Positions 43,001 to 57,928 of a stretch of 64,000 nucleotides of DNA are shown here, in pieces. Origin of the DNA: Panulirus ornatus (lineage: Eukaryota > Arthropoda > Malacostraca > Decapoda > Palinuridae). Each line of letters opens with the position of its first letter. The stretch's first letter is position 1. The stretch lies in NCBI RefSeq assembly GCF_036320965.1, contig NC_092287.1, positions 5,739,297 to 5,803,296 on the forward strand, read 5' to 3'. The notes under the pieces were generated by a model. The model was not told where the DNA came from and made no database searches. It saw only the letters and a program-made list of their open reading frames with translations. Position numbers and translations under genes: made by a program.

Positions 43001-46000
43001 AAGGGGGTATCAATGAGGGAAGGTAATGGGGAAGAGGTCACAGGTGAGGAAGAGGTAAAGAACAAATGGAGTATTTTGAAAGACTTTTAGAAGTATTGAT
43101 GATAGGGTGATAAATGTGAATGTTTAGAATGAGGTTTGTGGAGCAAGAGAGAGTCTTGAGAAATGGTTTGTGAAAAAAGAAGTGGAGAAATCCTTGCGTA
43201 AATTGAAGTGTGGCAAAGTAGCTGTAGTGGATGTCAAGATTTTCAGTGTTATGGATAGCTTAAGGTGAGAAGCAAGAGGACTAGGAGAATACCTGTATAG
43301 TATTATAATAAAAGGGGAAAGAGAGCAAAAGTGATTGTTTGAATTATGGAGAGTACCTGGTAATGTAGATGGGATATTGGTGACTGAGAGAGTGGTGATA
43401 TGCACAGAGCATCAGATTAGGAAAGAGTAATGTGGCTCTAGTAGTGGTAGAGGATGAGTAGGCTAGTTCATTTACTTTTAAGAATTTGGTAAAGATATAC
43501 CTAGAAAAAGAGAAGGATTTTTATATGGCATTCATGGATCTGGGAAAAGCTTTTGACATTAATGGAATTAATTTGTGGAAGTGTTAATAGACAGAGTAAG
43601 GTATGCTTGTGAGAAGGAACGGAAGAGTGTGACTGGCTCCAGGTGAAAGTGGGTCTGCTGCAAGGGTGTATGATGTCACTGTAGCTGTTTAATCTTTTTA
43701 GGGATAGGTTAAGGGAGGTAGATTTGAAGGTTTAGGAAAGAATGGAAGGTCTGCAGTATGCATGAGTGAGGCCTGGACGGTGAGTCACTTGCTTTTTGCA
43801 GATGACACAGCTTTGGTGGTAGACTTAGTGAAAAACTTCAAATGCTGAGAGTGTGTGCAGGGAGGAAGTTGAAGTTTATGTGTATAAAAGTAATGTAATG
43901 AGGTTCAGTAGTGGGGAGAAATGGGTTAGGTCAAGTGTGAGCTTGAATGGAGAACTTGGAGAAATTTTTTTTATAGATAGTAGTGGACTTATGCTTTTTA
44001 CTGGTGTGGTCAGTGATGATGAGGTGTGAAAGATAATTGCGTTGGCACAAATATTTAGAAATATGTAAAAGTGGCATATCATGTATTCCGAATCACTGCA
44101 CTTGGTATAAGTTCCATTTGTTTTTTCAGTTAAATGTTTATCTTTTCAAATATTAATCATTAGATGTAATTTCTTGTATCATCAAATTTACAGGATGATG
44201 ACTCAGACTTCTTGGTCAAGCTTGCTCGTCTCATCAATGGGATTGGAGTGCAGCTCATTCAGTCTTGGCAAAAGTAAGTTTTTGTTTGTTTGACCATAGC
44301 TTTGTGATCCTATTTCACTTCCCTCTTTGCAGTTCTTCTTCTTCAGGATATTTCCTGAATATTCCCGAAACATTCTGTTGTTGATCATCATATCCACACT
44401 TTTAAGGTGAAGGTGAAATAATGTTGCCTAGAGCATTTGCCAAGGACATATTTTGGTTTTGGGTGTGTTATAAGTGAAGCTTGTGCAGTTTGCTTGAAAT
44501 AAAAAGAAGCATAGAATTTTTTTAATAATTCCAAACATTCCTTTTTTTATCCATGTGTAAGATAGTTATATTAGTTATTTAGTTTTTAGCTGACCTAACC
44601 AAAGGCTATGTGTGAGCTTTTGCCATCATTTGGTGTCTTGTCAGCCAGTGTTGTCCATATATTAACTTATCACATTTCAGTCTTCTCTGAAACTGCAGGG
44701 CCAATTTCAAACTAACCTAGCAGTGGCTGCTGAAACTGGAAACTTCAGATAACTGTAACTGTTTTGTTTTTAGGCAGAATTCACTTAGATTTGAACTTTA
44801 GGTACATTTTCATGGGTTATATGATATATGATTTGGGTGTTTGTTAAATTTTTGGTTTCACTAACCATGCAGATTAAGTCTTATTTTGTCAGAATTTAAT
44901 GTTACCCCTCATGCCCAAGATGATTTGCAGTTGTTGCGCACAAATTGAACTAAAAATAAGATTGTCAAATTTTCACTTTTCTGTTGTGTAATGGCATAAC
45001 TCTATTTAGAAGTTAAAACAGCAATGAAAGTATGCTAACATGCCTTAAATGGCTGTTTTAGAGTGGTGAAGTAGATACCTAGATCCTCTGGGGAGGTGCT
45101 ATATAGTGTAAAACTCCCTCCCCTGCATTACAGATAGGTGTTACACACACATTCACACACACACACGTGCAGAGCATACACAGCAGACGGCATACATGAA
45201 TTTATAAGAAGTTGTATGATACTGTAGTAGGAAATGTTCAAGAGATGTGCCCGATGAGTGTAAAACTTCTTCATAATACAACATAAATAAGTAACTGCAC
45301 TCGAATACACATGAAATTAAGCAAGAAATTTGATAAAGAGGATAAAAAGAAGTACTTTCACATTATAAGTGTGGTGGATGAATCGAATAGAGCGACTAAG
45401 GACATGGTTAACGCAGGCAATGTACATGAATATAAGAGATTGTATGATAGCAAAGAATGTTTGTAAGATTGGGCTCCAGGAGTGTAAACTCCCTCGCCAT
45501 GCAGTACAAATAGGTAATTACACACACATTGATATCTGTTGCAGAAAATGGAAGGCTGGGAGCCCACCCACTCCTTACCATATGTGGGCTGTATTCTTTC
45601 TTTTCCATCACCTAGATCCTGTCTTTCATTCCCTTCATTGTTTTTTTTAATACTTCCAGACCACTTTCTTTATCCATCTTTTCTCGTCCTTGGGAGACCC
45701 CATGTTTATGTATACCCATGTTAATCATCATTTGGAGTGTTAATGTGCTCTTCATACAAAAGTTTACACTGCTTATGAAAAGTCAACTTTAGCAAGGCTG
45801 TATTACTGATAATATAGTCTTGTCGAAGAACCTCTTACTCCAAAGGAGTAACTGCAACTGGAAGTAGTACATCCTTGGGCTGTAGGAACCTTCAGAAAGA
45901 GGTCCTAGGTAACAATAAGACTATCAGAATTTAGTCCTGGATTAATTAACATATGAAATCATGTATTGGTGTTCCTGTATTCCACCTGCTCAAGGTTACA

Positions 46001-49000
46001 TTGTGAGTGGAAAGTCACCCTTGACATGGCTGTATCATCAGGAATACATTCTCCAAGAAGAAATTCTCACTCCAAAGGAGTCCTTCATTTCCCTGCCACT
46101 GGAAAAGTTGCTTCCTTAGAGCAACAGCAGCTTTTAGCAAAGGGCTCACGGAGTAACTCCAGGACTCTTTCAAGAAAGGAGTCCTGGGACAGTTATAAAT
46201 AAATGAATTAAATCATTCAGTTTTTTGTGTTATAGTCATGTTCCAATACAGAGATTTTCAGTTTGTCCACTTCATCTTGTTTTCTGGCTTAGCAATATCA
46301 ATTTCTACACCATATTCTCATGCTGATATATTCTGTGCTTAAACCTTCATACTCTACCATACTAGAGAACCTTTCAATTGGCATGTTTCCATCTCCCCAT
46401 TGGTATCATTATTTTCATTTTGAAAGACCACAAACTTCTGTACTTCCAGATTCATGCTAAATATCCTGGACTTATCATTTTACTTAATCTCAGCTCTTGA
46501 ATTCTCATACTAACTTTCCTATGCCTATTTCTAAAATATCGTTGGGTGGGTATATTCTGTACTTAAACTTTTGTATACTATAACCGTAGCAAAGAGACTT
46601 TCATTTATGGTTTAGATGTCCACATGGCCACCATTTTTCATTTTGAAAGTGCAAAAAATAATTTACGATCAGATTCTCACTAGACATTCTGGTAGTATCA
46701 TTTATCTTAATTTCTTTAACTGAATCTTCACTGTCCTCTTTGCTTGTCTCTGAAATATCCCCTTGATTTTTCAGTGCTAAGTTTAAAGATAAACTATCTT
46801 GGGATAGAGTATATAGCATAGCTTAGCCATACACTGTCTTGGGGTTAGAGTGTGAAACTTAGCAAAGCTCAAGACTGTGTGGAGTTTAAAGTATGAAGCC
46901 TATTAAAGCAATAGACATTGTGGGTGTTTGATAATAAAGCTTAGCATAACTGTAGGCAGTGTGGGGTTAGACTATATATCTATAGGCTGTATGGGGATTC
47001 AACTGTAAAGCCAAGATTTGATAAAGTTTCTTTTTTCTGCTCTGACTTACAGCACCCTAAGTTATTGAACATTTCTAAGGTGATTTAAGAATGAATAACA
47101 CTGTTTTGTCAAATTTGTGGAAGGTAGGTGCTCCATGTTTTGTATAGTGTTCATAGTTTCCCTTTTCTTTCAAGCATTTATTTTTTACATCCCAGTTAAC
47201 AGGAATGTGAATCTCTAATTTTAACAGTATAGATACATATCTTCATTTTCTAGATTGAGCGATTGACTCAGAAAGATTTTTCCTCATATACTGGCAAAAT
47301 GATCCCTTTGAGGATTTCTTCCTTATTACTTGAGTGAATTTAGCTCTGATCTTTCATCTAGCAAGGAGTTATATCGACATAAATAGATTTATATTTTGTG
47401 AAATATTCAGTATTCTGAGAGTGCTGTGTATGATTGAGAACTTTTTTAGTACTGCCATTTAAGGGTAGTCTAACCAGTTTAAGATTTGCCTTTTCTTGCT
47501 CATGATTAGCTGAGAGGTACCCATCTGCCTGATGAAAAGAATCTTTTTCAGAGTACATTTTAGGATTCAATTTTAGATATTTCACTACCTGTGCATTATT
47601 AGGCATAGGAAAAGGCTCTGAAAACCATCACTGAAAAAATATTTTTTATGTTTATAGACTAGACAAGAAAGACTGTAGTAAAAGGGAAATGATTCGACAA
47701 GCTGTGGAGAACAAAGTTACACTGCTTCTGACATTCATGGCCAGTGATTATGATGACATATCTGCTGCAGTTTTTGATTTTGCACGAGACTATATCCAGG
47801 TAAGATTATGCTGTATTCTGTTTTAGATTTTTAGATGAGAGAGACACAATTTGAAAAAAGTGATCATGTATTCATGAAATGAAGTAGTGGTCTCTTAAGT
47901 TTTCTCAGAAACACATACATTATCATCATAATGTTGATGTCTCATGTTATTACATGAATATTGTTACCTTTTCTTGCTACTCATTACAATGTATCTGTTG
48001 AAGACAGGAAATAAGCTGATGACCTATTTAGAAAATGTAGTCTTTGTTGATATTGTTTAGGGAGAACCAGTTTCAGAATGGTGTTGTACCTGTCTTTTTT
48101 ACTGAAAAGTTGCCTAGACATATACATTTACACAGTTGACTAATATTTTCTTTTTTTATTTCAGTTGATTAAACAGACTGGTCAAATATCAAATGTGGAA
48201 CGTGGTCTTCTTGAGAATATGCTGTATGTAGTAATCACAAAGACAAAATATGATGAATCATATAATTTTGAACAAGCAGGAGAAGATGAAGCAATGTTTG
48301 ATGATTACAGAAAAAAGCTTAAAGTTGTTTTTGATAATCTAGCAGCACTTATACCTGAGCTTGTATTAAAAGTAAGAACTTTTTGTTTTACTCTTTTGTA
48401 ATCAGTACATTGTTTTCCTACAGGAGGATTAAACATGGACATTAACTCAGACATCAAAGAGTTTGCACATTTGATTCATTTTAGTTCATATTCATTTCCA
48501 TGCACATGTACTTTCCCTGTTCAGGCCAGATATCTTATCAATGGTTCTGTGCTTGTACAGTAGGGTCATGAGATAGGTACCAAAAACGTTTGTACACCAG
48601 TGAGTTGTGCTATGACATCCATTTCCATGTAAATAAGGGGTTTTGAACTGTGGGGAAGACAGAAATATACTCAGAATGTTCTACAAGTAATCAAAATGAT
48701 ATGCACCACATTCAGGAAATCATAGACAGATATCTATCGATATGTCACATCCACATTTATTTGGAACTCTGATATAGGCGCAATAAGGTTTTGTTGTTTA
48801 TTCTTTCTGAAGATTAGATGCATATTAGTTTATGTATTAGGTAACCTGTTGAAGAGAACTATGTTGAAAAAATATGTGGAGAATATATATAAAATGCAGT
48901 TTACCATATCAGTCATTTGAAAATTATGGTTTTTGACTGAACTTTGATCACTCATCTTGTCAAGCCTACCTGAATTACAAATGGTCTACTCAACCACACA

Positions 49001-52000
49001 AATTTCCATTATTAGTGTTTTTTCATACGTGTTCACCATATCTTACATTAATGAGGTCATACCAGGAACAGTTGAAGAAAAGCCTCATTTGCTCACATCC
49101 ATTCTCTTGCTGTCATGTGGAATCCAGAACCAGGCCCCACAAACCTTTCCATGGTTTCCTGTGGCTGCTTGACATTCCTTGGTTCCATCCATTGACTGTA
49201 TATCAACCCCTTTATACCACAACATTCCATTTCGCTCTATCCCATGCATGCCTCTTACCCTGCTGTATATTCAGGCCACAGTCACTCAAAATCTTTGTCA
49301 CTCCATCCCTACATCTCCAGTTTGGTCTTCCCTTTTACTCTTGTCCCCTCCACTTCTGACACATGTATAGAACTGCTCACCCTCCTTTGTACTTACTCAA
49401 ATACATGCTGTATTGTCTTGACATAAACTTCTTATTGCTTCTAATAGCTTGTCTCCTACACCATATTTCTGTAGCACCTTCCACAGAACATCTTTGTCAA
49501 CCTTATCATATACCTTCTTCAGATCTGTGAATGTCACAAACAGATCTTTCTTGTTCCTTAACTATTTCTTGCACACATTCTTCAAAGCAAACACATCCGC
49601 ATATCCTCTACCACTCTGAAACCACTTTATTCTTCCCTAGTCTGATGTTTTGCACAAGCCACCAAGGCATATAAAGCATGCGGGGAAACCATGGAATGGT
49701 GTGTGGAGCCTGATTGTGGATAGGAGGCTCTCATTTTGATGTATTATGCTAAGCAGCTAGAGCATGGAAGTGGATGATTAAGGTCATTTCTTTGTCTTTT
49801 TCCTGGTGCTTCCTTATTGATGCAAGAAATGGCAAACATGCTTGAAAAAAATATACATGGTTGTATGTATGATATCAGAATGTGATGGAATAATTTTGAA
49901 CTAATTTTTATTCCTAGGTGAGCAAGGAATATGTTGTTACAACCCTGAATCGATGGCAGGCATCATCATACGAGGATGTGGAAGCTGCTGTGTCACTGTT
50001 GTATAATCTTGGTGAAGCTTTACCTGCATCGCATGGCAATCACTTCTGTGGGCCCAGCCAGGTGGGTGACCCAGCTGCTCCTCAGGAACATAAGTTGCAG
50101 GTCAGTGATAAAAGTTGATTTACCTGCACAGTAGAATGACCCATGCCTCTCCCCAGTTATATCCTCAACTGCCACATAACCCAGTCTCACATACAAAATT
50201 GCTGACACAAAGGCTCGTTTCCTCCCAAAATACTTGCTTCTCCTCCTCCCTCCTCTTGTTTCCAGATACAAAAGCACTATTAATTGCTAATCATCATTAT
50301 GTTGACTATGCTGCCTCAGCTACCATTGAAAAAAAAAGTGTAAAGTAACGTAACAGGTCTCATAACATACATAGCCTGATTGATGAAGCAGCTCATTTGC
50401 ATATGAAAGCAACCCATGCATTTTCTGCTAAGATAAAGAAAATTATAGAAGAGGGTGGTTGCTCCCTAATTAGATTTTTAAAGTGGATGGGAAAGGGTTG
50501 TATTGGAAGAAAATGGCACAGAAGACTTTTATGATAAAGGTAGAAAGGAAGAGACTTCTAAATCATTTAAAGCTAAAATGGATTGCTTCTCTCTGCTGCT
50601 TTGGTTGGAATACTTCCAGAGATTTCAAGCTGAAAACTTTATTGATGTATCACCGTAAGGCACCAAGATTTGCATAAAAGAGCATCATCCTTTCATTTTG
50701 CTGTCTGTTTAGAAAGGCAGGATAAGAATATTATTCTTTCAAGACTGGTTGTCTTCATGTGCTCATCCAGCTTAAAAAAAGTTATTTTGCTAAGGAAAAC
50801 TTAGATATTAAAACTGTTACTCTTGGGCAGCATCTTCTCGACCTATAAATATAGATGACTAATATGCTAATGGAAAGGAAATTTTGTCACCAAAAGAAAG
50901 TGGATGAGACTGCTGTAGAGGAGTTACTTGCAGCACTAGAAGACGATTTGTTACGTGAAGGTTTGTTGAAATATCAATCACAGGAAGACAATTTGTTAAG
51001 TGAGGGTTTGTTGAAATTTAGATCACAGTGAGCTGAAGAAGAAACTTTTTGAAACAAGACTTTATTATTTTTTTTTTTTTAACAATGATCAAATCCAAGG
51101 AGAGACCATATTTTCAGTTGGTGGGCTGGTGGCTGAAGCCATCAGTTGTTATAAAGATATTCAATAGCAGAAGAAAATGAAGTTTGTCCATCTGTCTTTG
51201 GATCAGTTTTCATGCTCAAGCCAAAGCAAGAAGAGAAGCTGCAAGAGTCTACACATCCAATTTCCTGCACAACTTCTGCAGTTTCATCCATGGACAGTTT
51301 TGCCACACTCAGCTTACTTAACATTCACCCATCCCTCAACCCACTTCTTTTAAAAAGCTATAAGATTACTATTTGGTAAGTTTTCTTATTATTATTCTTA
51401 TTTGGTAAGTTTTCTTATTTTCTTATTATGCTGTACTTTGTATTGATATTTATATGTATTTACATGTATGATACTGTGCTGTATATCAATTTGTATTGCG
51501 TTTCGTCTACTGAGTATGTTTGCTTTATAGCCAGAAATATTGACAGAAAAATACCACAAACAGTGCTCACCCTTTTATGCTTTTATAACACTGAGCCTTC
51601 CATATGCAGCTCAATTCTGGTCACCAAACTATGAAAAAGATTAGGGAAAACTTGAACATGTAAAATGACAGACAACAAAGCTAATTCCGTCTCTGGGATA
51701 CCTATCATATGAAGAGAAACAAAGAAGATTATATCTCTTTTCTCTAAAAAAATGCAGACTTTAACAACATAAATCATGAAGATCTTGAAAGACAAGGAAA
51801 TACAGTAACCAGGACAAGTGGAATAAAGTTGAAAATATTTTTTGATATATGCTTATCATTTCCTGCATGAGCGAGGTAGTGAGAAGAACAGATGACAGAA
51901 TTTTAAAGGGGATATATATTCATATGTTTATTATTCTTGATTGCTGTCTCCAGCACCAGTGAGGTAGCACCAGGAAACAGATGAAGAAAGACCCATATGG

Positions 52001-53422
52001 ACATATATACATACATGCATGTACACATACATATAAATTATTATTTGTATGGGTATGGTTGTGAGGCATGGGCTTTAGATAGGGTTGTGTGGAGGAGGAT
52101 GGATGTGATAGAAATGAAATGTTTAAGGACAATGTGTGGTGTGAGGTGGTTTGATTGAGTAAGTAACGTAAGGGTAAGAGAGATGTGTGGTAGTAAAAAG
52201 AGTGGGGTTGAGAGAGCAGAAGAGGGTGTTTTGAAATGGTTCGGGCACATGGAGAGAATGAATGAGGAAATATTGACAAAGAGGATATGTGTCGGAGGTG
52301 GAGGGAACGAGGAGAAGAGGGAGACCAAATTGGAGGTGGAAAGATGGAGTGAAAAAGATTTTGTGTGATCGGGGCCTGAGCATGCAGGAGGTTGAAAGGA
52401 GGGCAAGGAATAGAGTGAATTGGAGCGATGTGGTATACCGGGGTTGACGTGCTGTCAGTGGATTGAATCAAGGCATGTGAAGCGTCTGGGGTAAACCATG
52501 GAAAGCTGTGTAGGTATGTATATTTGCGTGTGTGGACGTATGTATATAAATGTGTATGGGGATGGGCTGGGCCATTTCTTTCGTCTGTTTCCTTGCGCTA
52601 CCTCGCAAACGCGGGAGACAGCGACAAAGCATAAAAGAAAAAAAAAAAATGTTTATGTGCGTGTGTGGGCGCTTATGTATATACATGTGTATGTGGGTGA
52701 GTTGGGCCATTCCTCATCTGTTTCCTTGTGTTACCTCGCTAACGTGGGAGACCGTGGCTAAGTATAATAAATGGTTCGGTCACATGGAGAGAATGAGTGA
52801 GAAAAGATTGACAAAGAGGATATATGTATCAGAAGTAGAGGGAACGAGGAGAAGCGGGAGACCAAATTGGAGGGGAAGGATGGAGTGAAAAAGATTTTGA
52901 GTAACTGGGCCTGAACATAGAGGAGGGTGAAAGGCATGCAAGGAATAGAATGAATTGGAACAATGTGGTATACTGGGGTGGACGTGCTGTCAATGGATTG
53001 AACCAGGGCATGTGAAGCATCTAGGTAAACCATGGAAAGTTTTGTGGGGCCTGGATGTGGAAAGGGAGCTGTGGTTTTGGTGCATTACACATGACAGCTA
53101 GAGACTAAGTGTGAATGAATATGGCTTTTCTGTCTTTTCCTAGCGCTACCTCACGCATGCCTGTGGGGGGCTGTTGCTATTTCATGTGTGGTGGGGTGAC
53201 GACGGGAACGTATGATGGCAGCAAGTATGAATATGTACATGTGTATATATGTATATGTCTTTTTATGTATATGTAGGTATACGTTGAAATGTATAGGTAT
53301 GTATATGTGCGTGTGTGGGCGTTTATGTATATACATGTGTATGTGGGTGGGTTTGGCCATTTTTTATGTTTCAGTATGCTACCTTGCTGACGCGGGAGAC
53401 AGCAATCAAGTATAATATATAG

Positions 53423-53479
<57 letters not shown>

Positions 53480-55125
53480 TTAAACTATTTGCCATTTCCC
53501 ACGTTAGCGAGGTAGCGTTAAGAACAGAGGACTGGGCCTTTTTTGGAATATCCTCACCTGGCCCCCTCTGTCCCTTCTTTTGGAAAATTAAAGAAAAAAA
53601 AAAATGAGAGGGGACGATTTCCAGCCCCCCGCTCCCTCCCCTTTTAGTCGCCTTCTACGACACGCAGGGAATACGTGGGAAGTATTCTTAATCCCCTATC
53701 CCCAGGTTTGTTGAATGTGTTTGATGATAGAGTGGCAGATATAGGGTGTTTTGGTTGAGGTGGTGTGCAAAGTGAGAGGGTTAGGGAAAATGATTTGGTA
53801 AACAGAGAAGAGGTAGTAAATGCTTTGCGGAAGATGAAAGCCGGCAAGGCAGCAGGTTTGGATGGTATTGCAGTGGAATTTATTAAAAAAGGGGGTAACT
53901 GTATTATTGACTGGTTGGTAATGTATGTATGACTCATGGTGAGGTGCCTGAGGATTGGCGGAATGCGTGCATAGTGCCATTGTACAAAGGCAAAGGGGAT
54001 AAGAGTGAGTGCTCAAATTACAGAGGTATAAGTTTGTTGAGTATTCCTGGTAAATTATATGGGAGGGTATTGATTGAAAGGGTGAAGGCATGTACAGAGC
54101 ATCAGATTGGGGAAGAGCAGTGTGGTTTCAGAAGTGGTAGAGGATGTGTGGATCAGGTGTTTGCTTTGAAGAATGTATGTGAGAAATACTTCTGATTCAT
54201 GTGAGAAACTGCAGAAGCTGGTGACTGAGTTTGGTAAAGTGTGTGAAAGAAGAAAGTTAAGAGTTAATGTGAATAAGAGCAAGGTTATTAGGTACAGTAG
54301 GGTTGAGGGTCAAGTCAATTGGGAGGTAAGTTTGAATGGAGAAAAACTGGAGGAAGTAAAGTGTTTTAGATATCTGGGAGTGGATCTGGCAGCGGATGGA
54401 ACCATGGAAGCGGAAGTGGATCATAGGGTGGGGGAGGGGGCGAAAATCCTGGGGGCCTTGAAGAATGTGTGGAAGTCGAGAACATTATCTCGGAAAGCAA
54501 AAATGGGTATGTTTGAAGGAATAGTGGTTCCAACAATGTTGTATGGTTGCGAGGCATGGGCTATGGATAGAGTTGTGTGCAGGAAGATGGATGTGCTGGA
54601 AATGAGATGTTTGAGGACAATGTGTGGTTTGAGGTGGTTTGATCGAGTAAGTAACGTAAGGGTAAGAGAGATGTGTGGAAATAAAAAGAGCGTGGTTGAG
54701 AGAGCAGAAGAGAGTGTTTTGAAATGGTTTGGGCACTTGGAGAGAATGAGTGAGGAAAGATTGACCAAGAGGATATATGTGTCGGAGGTGGAGGGAACGA
54801 GGAGAAGTGGGAGACCAAATTGGAGGTGGAAAGATGGAGTGAAAAAGATTTTGTGTGATCAGGGCCTGAACATGCAGGAGGGTGAAAGGAGGGCAAGGAA
54901 TAGATGTGGATCGATGTGGTATACCGGGGTTGACATGCTGTCAGTAGATTGAATCAGGGCATGTGAAGCGTCTGGGGTAAACCATGGAAAGCTGTGTAGG
55001 TATGTATATTTGCAAGTGTGGACGTATGTATATACATGTGTATGGGGGTGGGTTGGGCCATTTCTTTCGTCTGTTTCCTTGCGCTACCTCGCAAACGCAG
55101 GAGACAGCGACAAAGCAAAAAAGAA

Positions 55126-55156
<31 letters not shown>

Positions 55157-56526
55157 TCTTTCTTCTTCCACACACTTTACCAAACTCCGTCACCAGCTTC
55201 AGTTTCTCACATGAATCCGCCACCAGCGCTGTATCATCAGCGAACAACAACTGACTCACTTCCCAAGCTCTCTCATCCCCAACAGACTTCATACTTGCCC
55301 CTCTTTCCAAGACTCTTGCATTTACCTCCCTAACAACCCCATCCATAAACAAATTAAACAACCATGGAGACATCACACACCCCTGCCGCAAACCTACATT
55401 CACTGAGAACCAATCACTTTCCTCTCTTCCTACACGTACACATGCCTTACATCCTCGATTAAAACTTTTCACTGCTTCTAACAACTTTCCTCCCACACCA
55501 TATATTCTTAATACCTTCCACAGAGCATCTCTATCAACTCTATCATATGCCTTCTCCAGATCCATAAATGCTACATACAAATCCATTTGCTTTTCTAAGT
55601 ATTTCTCACATACATTCTTCAAAGCAAACACCTGATCCACACATCCTCTACCACTTCTGAAACCAGAGTAAATGTGAATAAGAGCAAGGTTATTAGGTAC
55701 AGTAGGGTTGAGGGTCAAGTCAATTGGGAGGTGAGTTTGAATGGAGAAAAACTGGAGGAAGTGAAGTGTTTTAGATATCTGGGAGTGGATCTGTCAGTGG
55801 ATGGAACCATGGAAGCGGAAGTGGATCATAGGGTGGGGGAGGGGGCGAAAATTTTGGGAGCCTTGAAAAATGTGTGGAAGTCGAGAACATTATCCCGGAA
55901 AGCAAAAATGGGTATGTTTGAAGGAATAGTGGTTCCAACAATGTTGTATGGTTGCGAGGCGTGGGCTATGGATAGAGTTGTGCGCAGGAGGATGGATGTG
56001 CTGGAAATGAGATGTTTGAGGACAATGTGTGGTGTGAGGTGGTTTGATCGAGTAAGTAACGTAAGGGTAAGAGAGATGTGTGGAAATAAAAAGAGCGTGG
56101 TTGAGAGAGCAGAAGAGGGTGTTTTGAAATGGTTTGGGCACATGGAGAGAATGAGTGAGGAAAGATTGACCAAGAGGATATATGTGTCGGAGGTGGAGGG
56201 AACGAGGAGAAGAGGGAGACCAAATTGGAGGTGGAAAGATGGAGTGAAAAGGATTTTGTGTGATCGGGGCCTGAACATGCAGGAGGGTGAAAGGAGGGCA
56301 AGGAATAGAGTGAATTGGAGCGATGTGGTATACAGGGGTTGACGTGCTGTCAGTGGATTGAATCAAGGCATGTGAAGCGTCCGGGGTGAACCATGGAAGG
56401 CTGTGTAGGTATGTATATTTGCGGGTGTGGACGTGTGTATGTACATGTGTATGGGGGGGATTGGGCCATTTCTTTCGTCTGTTTCCTTGCGCTACCTCGC
56501 AAACGCGGGAGACAGCGACAAAGTAT

Positions 56527-56606
<80 letters not shown>

Positions 56607-57928
56607 TTAGAAAAGCAAATGGATTTGTATGTAGCATTTATGGATCTGGAGAAGGCATATGATAGAGTTGATAGAGATGCTCTGTGGAAGGTATTAAGAA
56701 TATATGGTGTGGGAGGAAAGTTGTTAGAAGCAGTGAAAAGTTTTTATCGAGGATGTAAGGCATGTGTACGTGTAGGAAGAGAGGAAAGTGATTGGTTCTC
56801 AGTGAATGTAGGTTTGCGGCAGGGGTGTGTGATGTCTCCATGGTTGTTTAATTTGTTTATGGATGGGGTTGTTAGGGAGGTAAATGCAAGAGTCTTGGAA
56901 AGAGGGGCAAGTATGAAGTCTGTTGGGGATGAGAGAGCTTGGGAAGTGAGTCAGTTGTTGTTCGCTGATGATACAGCGCTGGTGGCTGATTCATGTGAGA
57001 AACTGCAGAAGCTGGTGACTGAGTTTGGAAAAGTGTGTGGAAGAAGAAAGTTAAGAGTAAATGTGAATAAGAGCAAGGTTATTAGGTACAGTAGGGTTGA
57101 GGGTCAAGTCAATTGGGAGGTGAGTTTGAATGGAGAAAAACTGGAGGAAGTGAAGTGTTTTAGATATCTGGGAGTGGATCTGGCAGCGGATGGAACCATG
57201 GAAGCGGAAGTGGATCATAGGGTGGGGGAGGGGGCGAAAATCCTGGGGGCCTTGAAGAATGTGTGGAAGTCGAGAACATTATCTCGGAAAGCAAAAATGG
57301 GTATGTTTGAAGGAATAGTGGTTCCAACAATGTTGTATGGTTGGGAGGCGTGGGCTATGGATAGAGTTGTGCGCAGGAGGATGGATGTGCTGGAAATGAG
57401 ATGTTTGAGGACAATGTGTGGTGTGAGGTGGTTTGATCGAGTGAGTAACGTAAGGGTAAGAGAGATGTGTGGAAATAAAAAGAGCGTGGTTGAGAGAGCA
57501 GAAGAGGGTGTTTTGAAGTGGTTTGGGCACATGGAGAGGATGAGTGAGGAAAGATTGACCAAGAGGATATATGTGTCGGAGGTGGAGGGAACAAGGAGAA
57601 GAGGGAGACCAAATTGGAGGTGGAAAGATGGAGTGAAAAAGATTTTGTGTGATCGGGGCCTGAACATGCAGGAGGGTGAAAGGAGGGCAAGGAATAGAGT
57701 GAATTGGAGCGATGTGGTATACCGGGGTTGACGTGCTGTCAGTGGATTGAAGCAGGGCATGTGAAGCGTCTGGGGTAAACCATGGAAAGCTGTGTAGGTA
57801 TGTATATTTGCGTGTGTGGACGTATGTATATACATGTGTATGGGGGGGGGTTGGGCCATTTCTTTCGTCTGTTTCCTTGCGCTACCTCGCAAACGCGGGA
57901 GACAGCGACAAAGTATAATAATAATGAT

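Larger units (their letters stand above)
53707..55133 (+). mobile_element. Young LINE copy with the catalytic part deleted
   Basis: Starts at the [14 protein letters not shown] codons, keeps [12 protein letters not shown] and [12 protein letters not shown]. At 54191 it jumps from NVCEKY to [10 protein letters not shown], removing motif A and the FADD box (about 440 bp). The C-terminal codons, with a few indels at the end, the short 3' UTR and the A-rich tail follow. Confidence 0.9.

Noticed and set aside
45966..46202. 78-codon frame ending [10 protein letters not shown]
   Set aside because: The composition is protein-like, but it sits in the second half of a diverged direct repeat, lacks splice or expression signals and matches no family I know. 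Kept only as part of the repeat.
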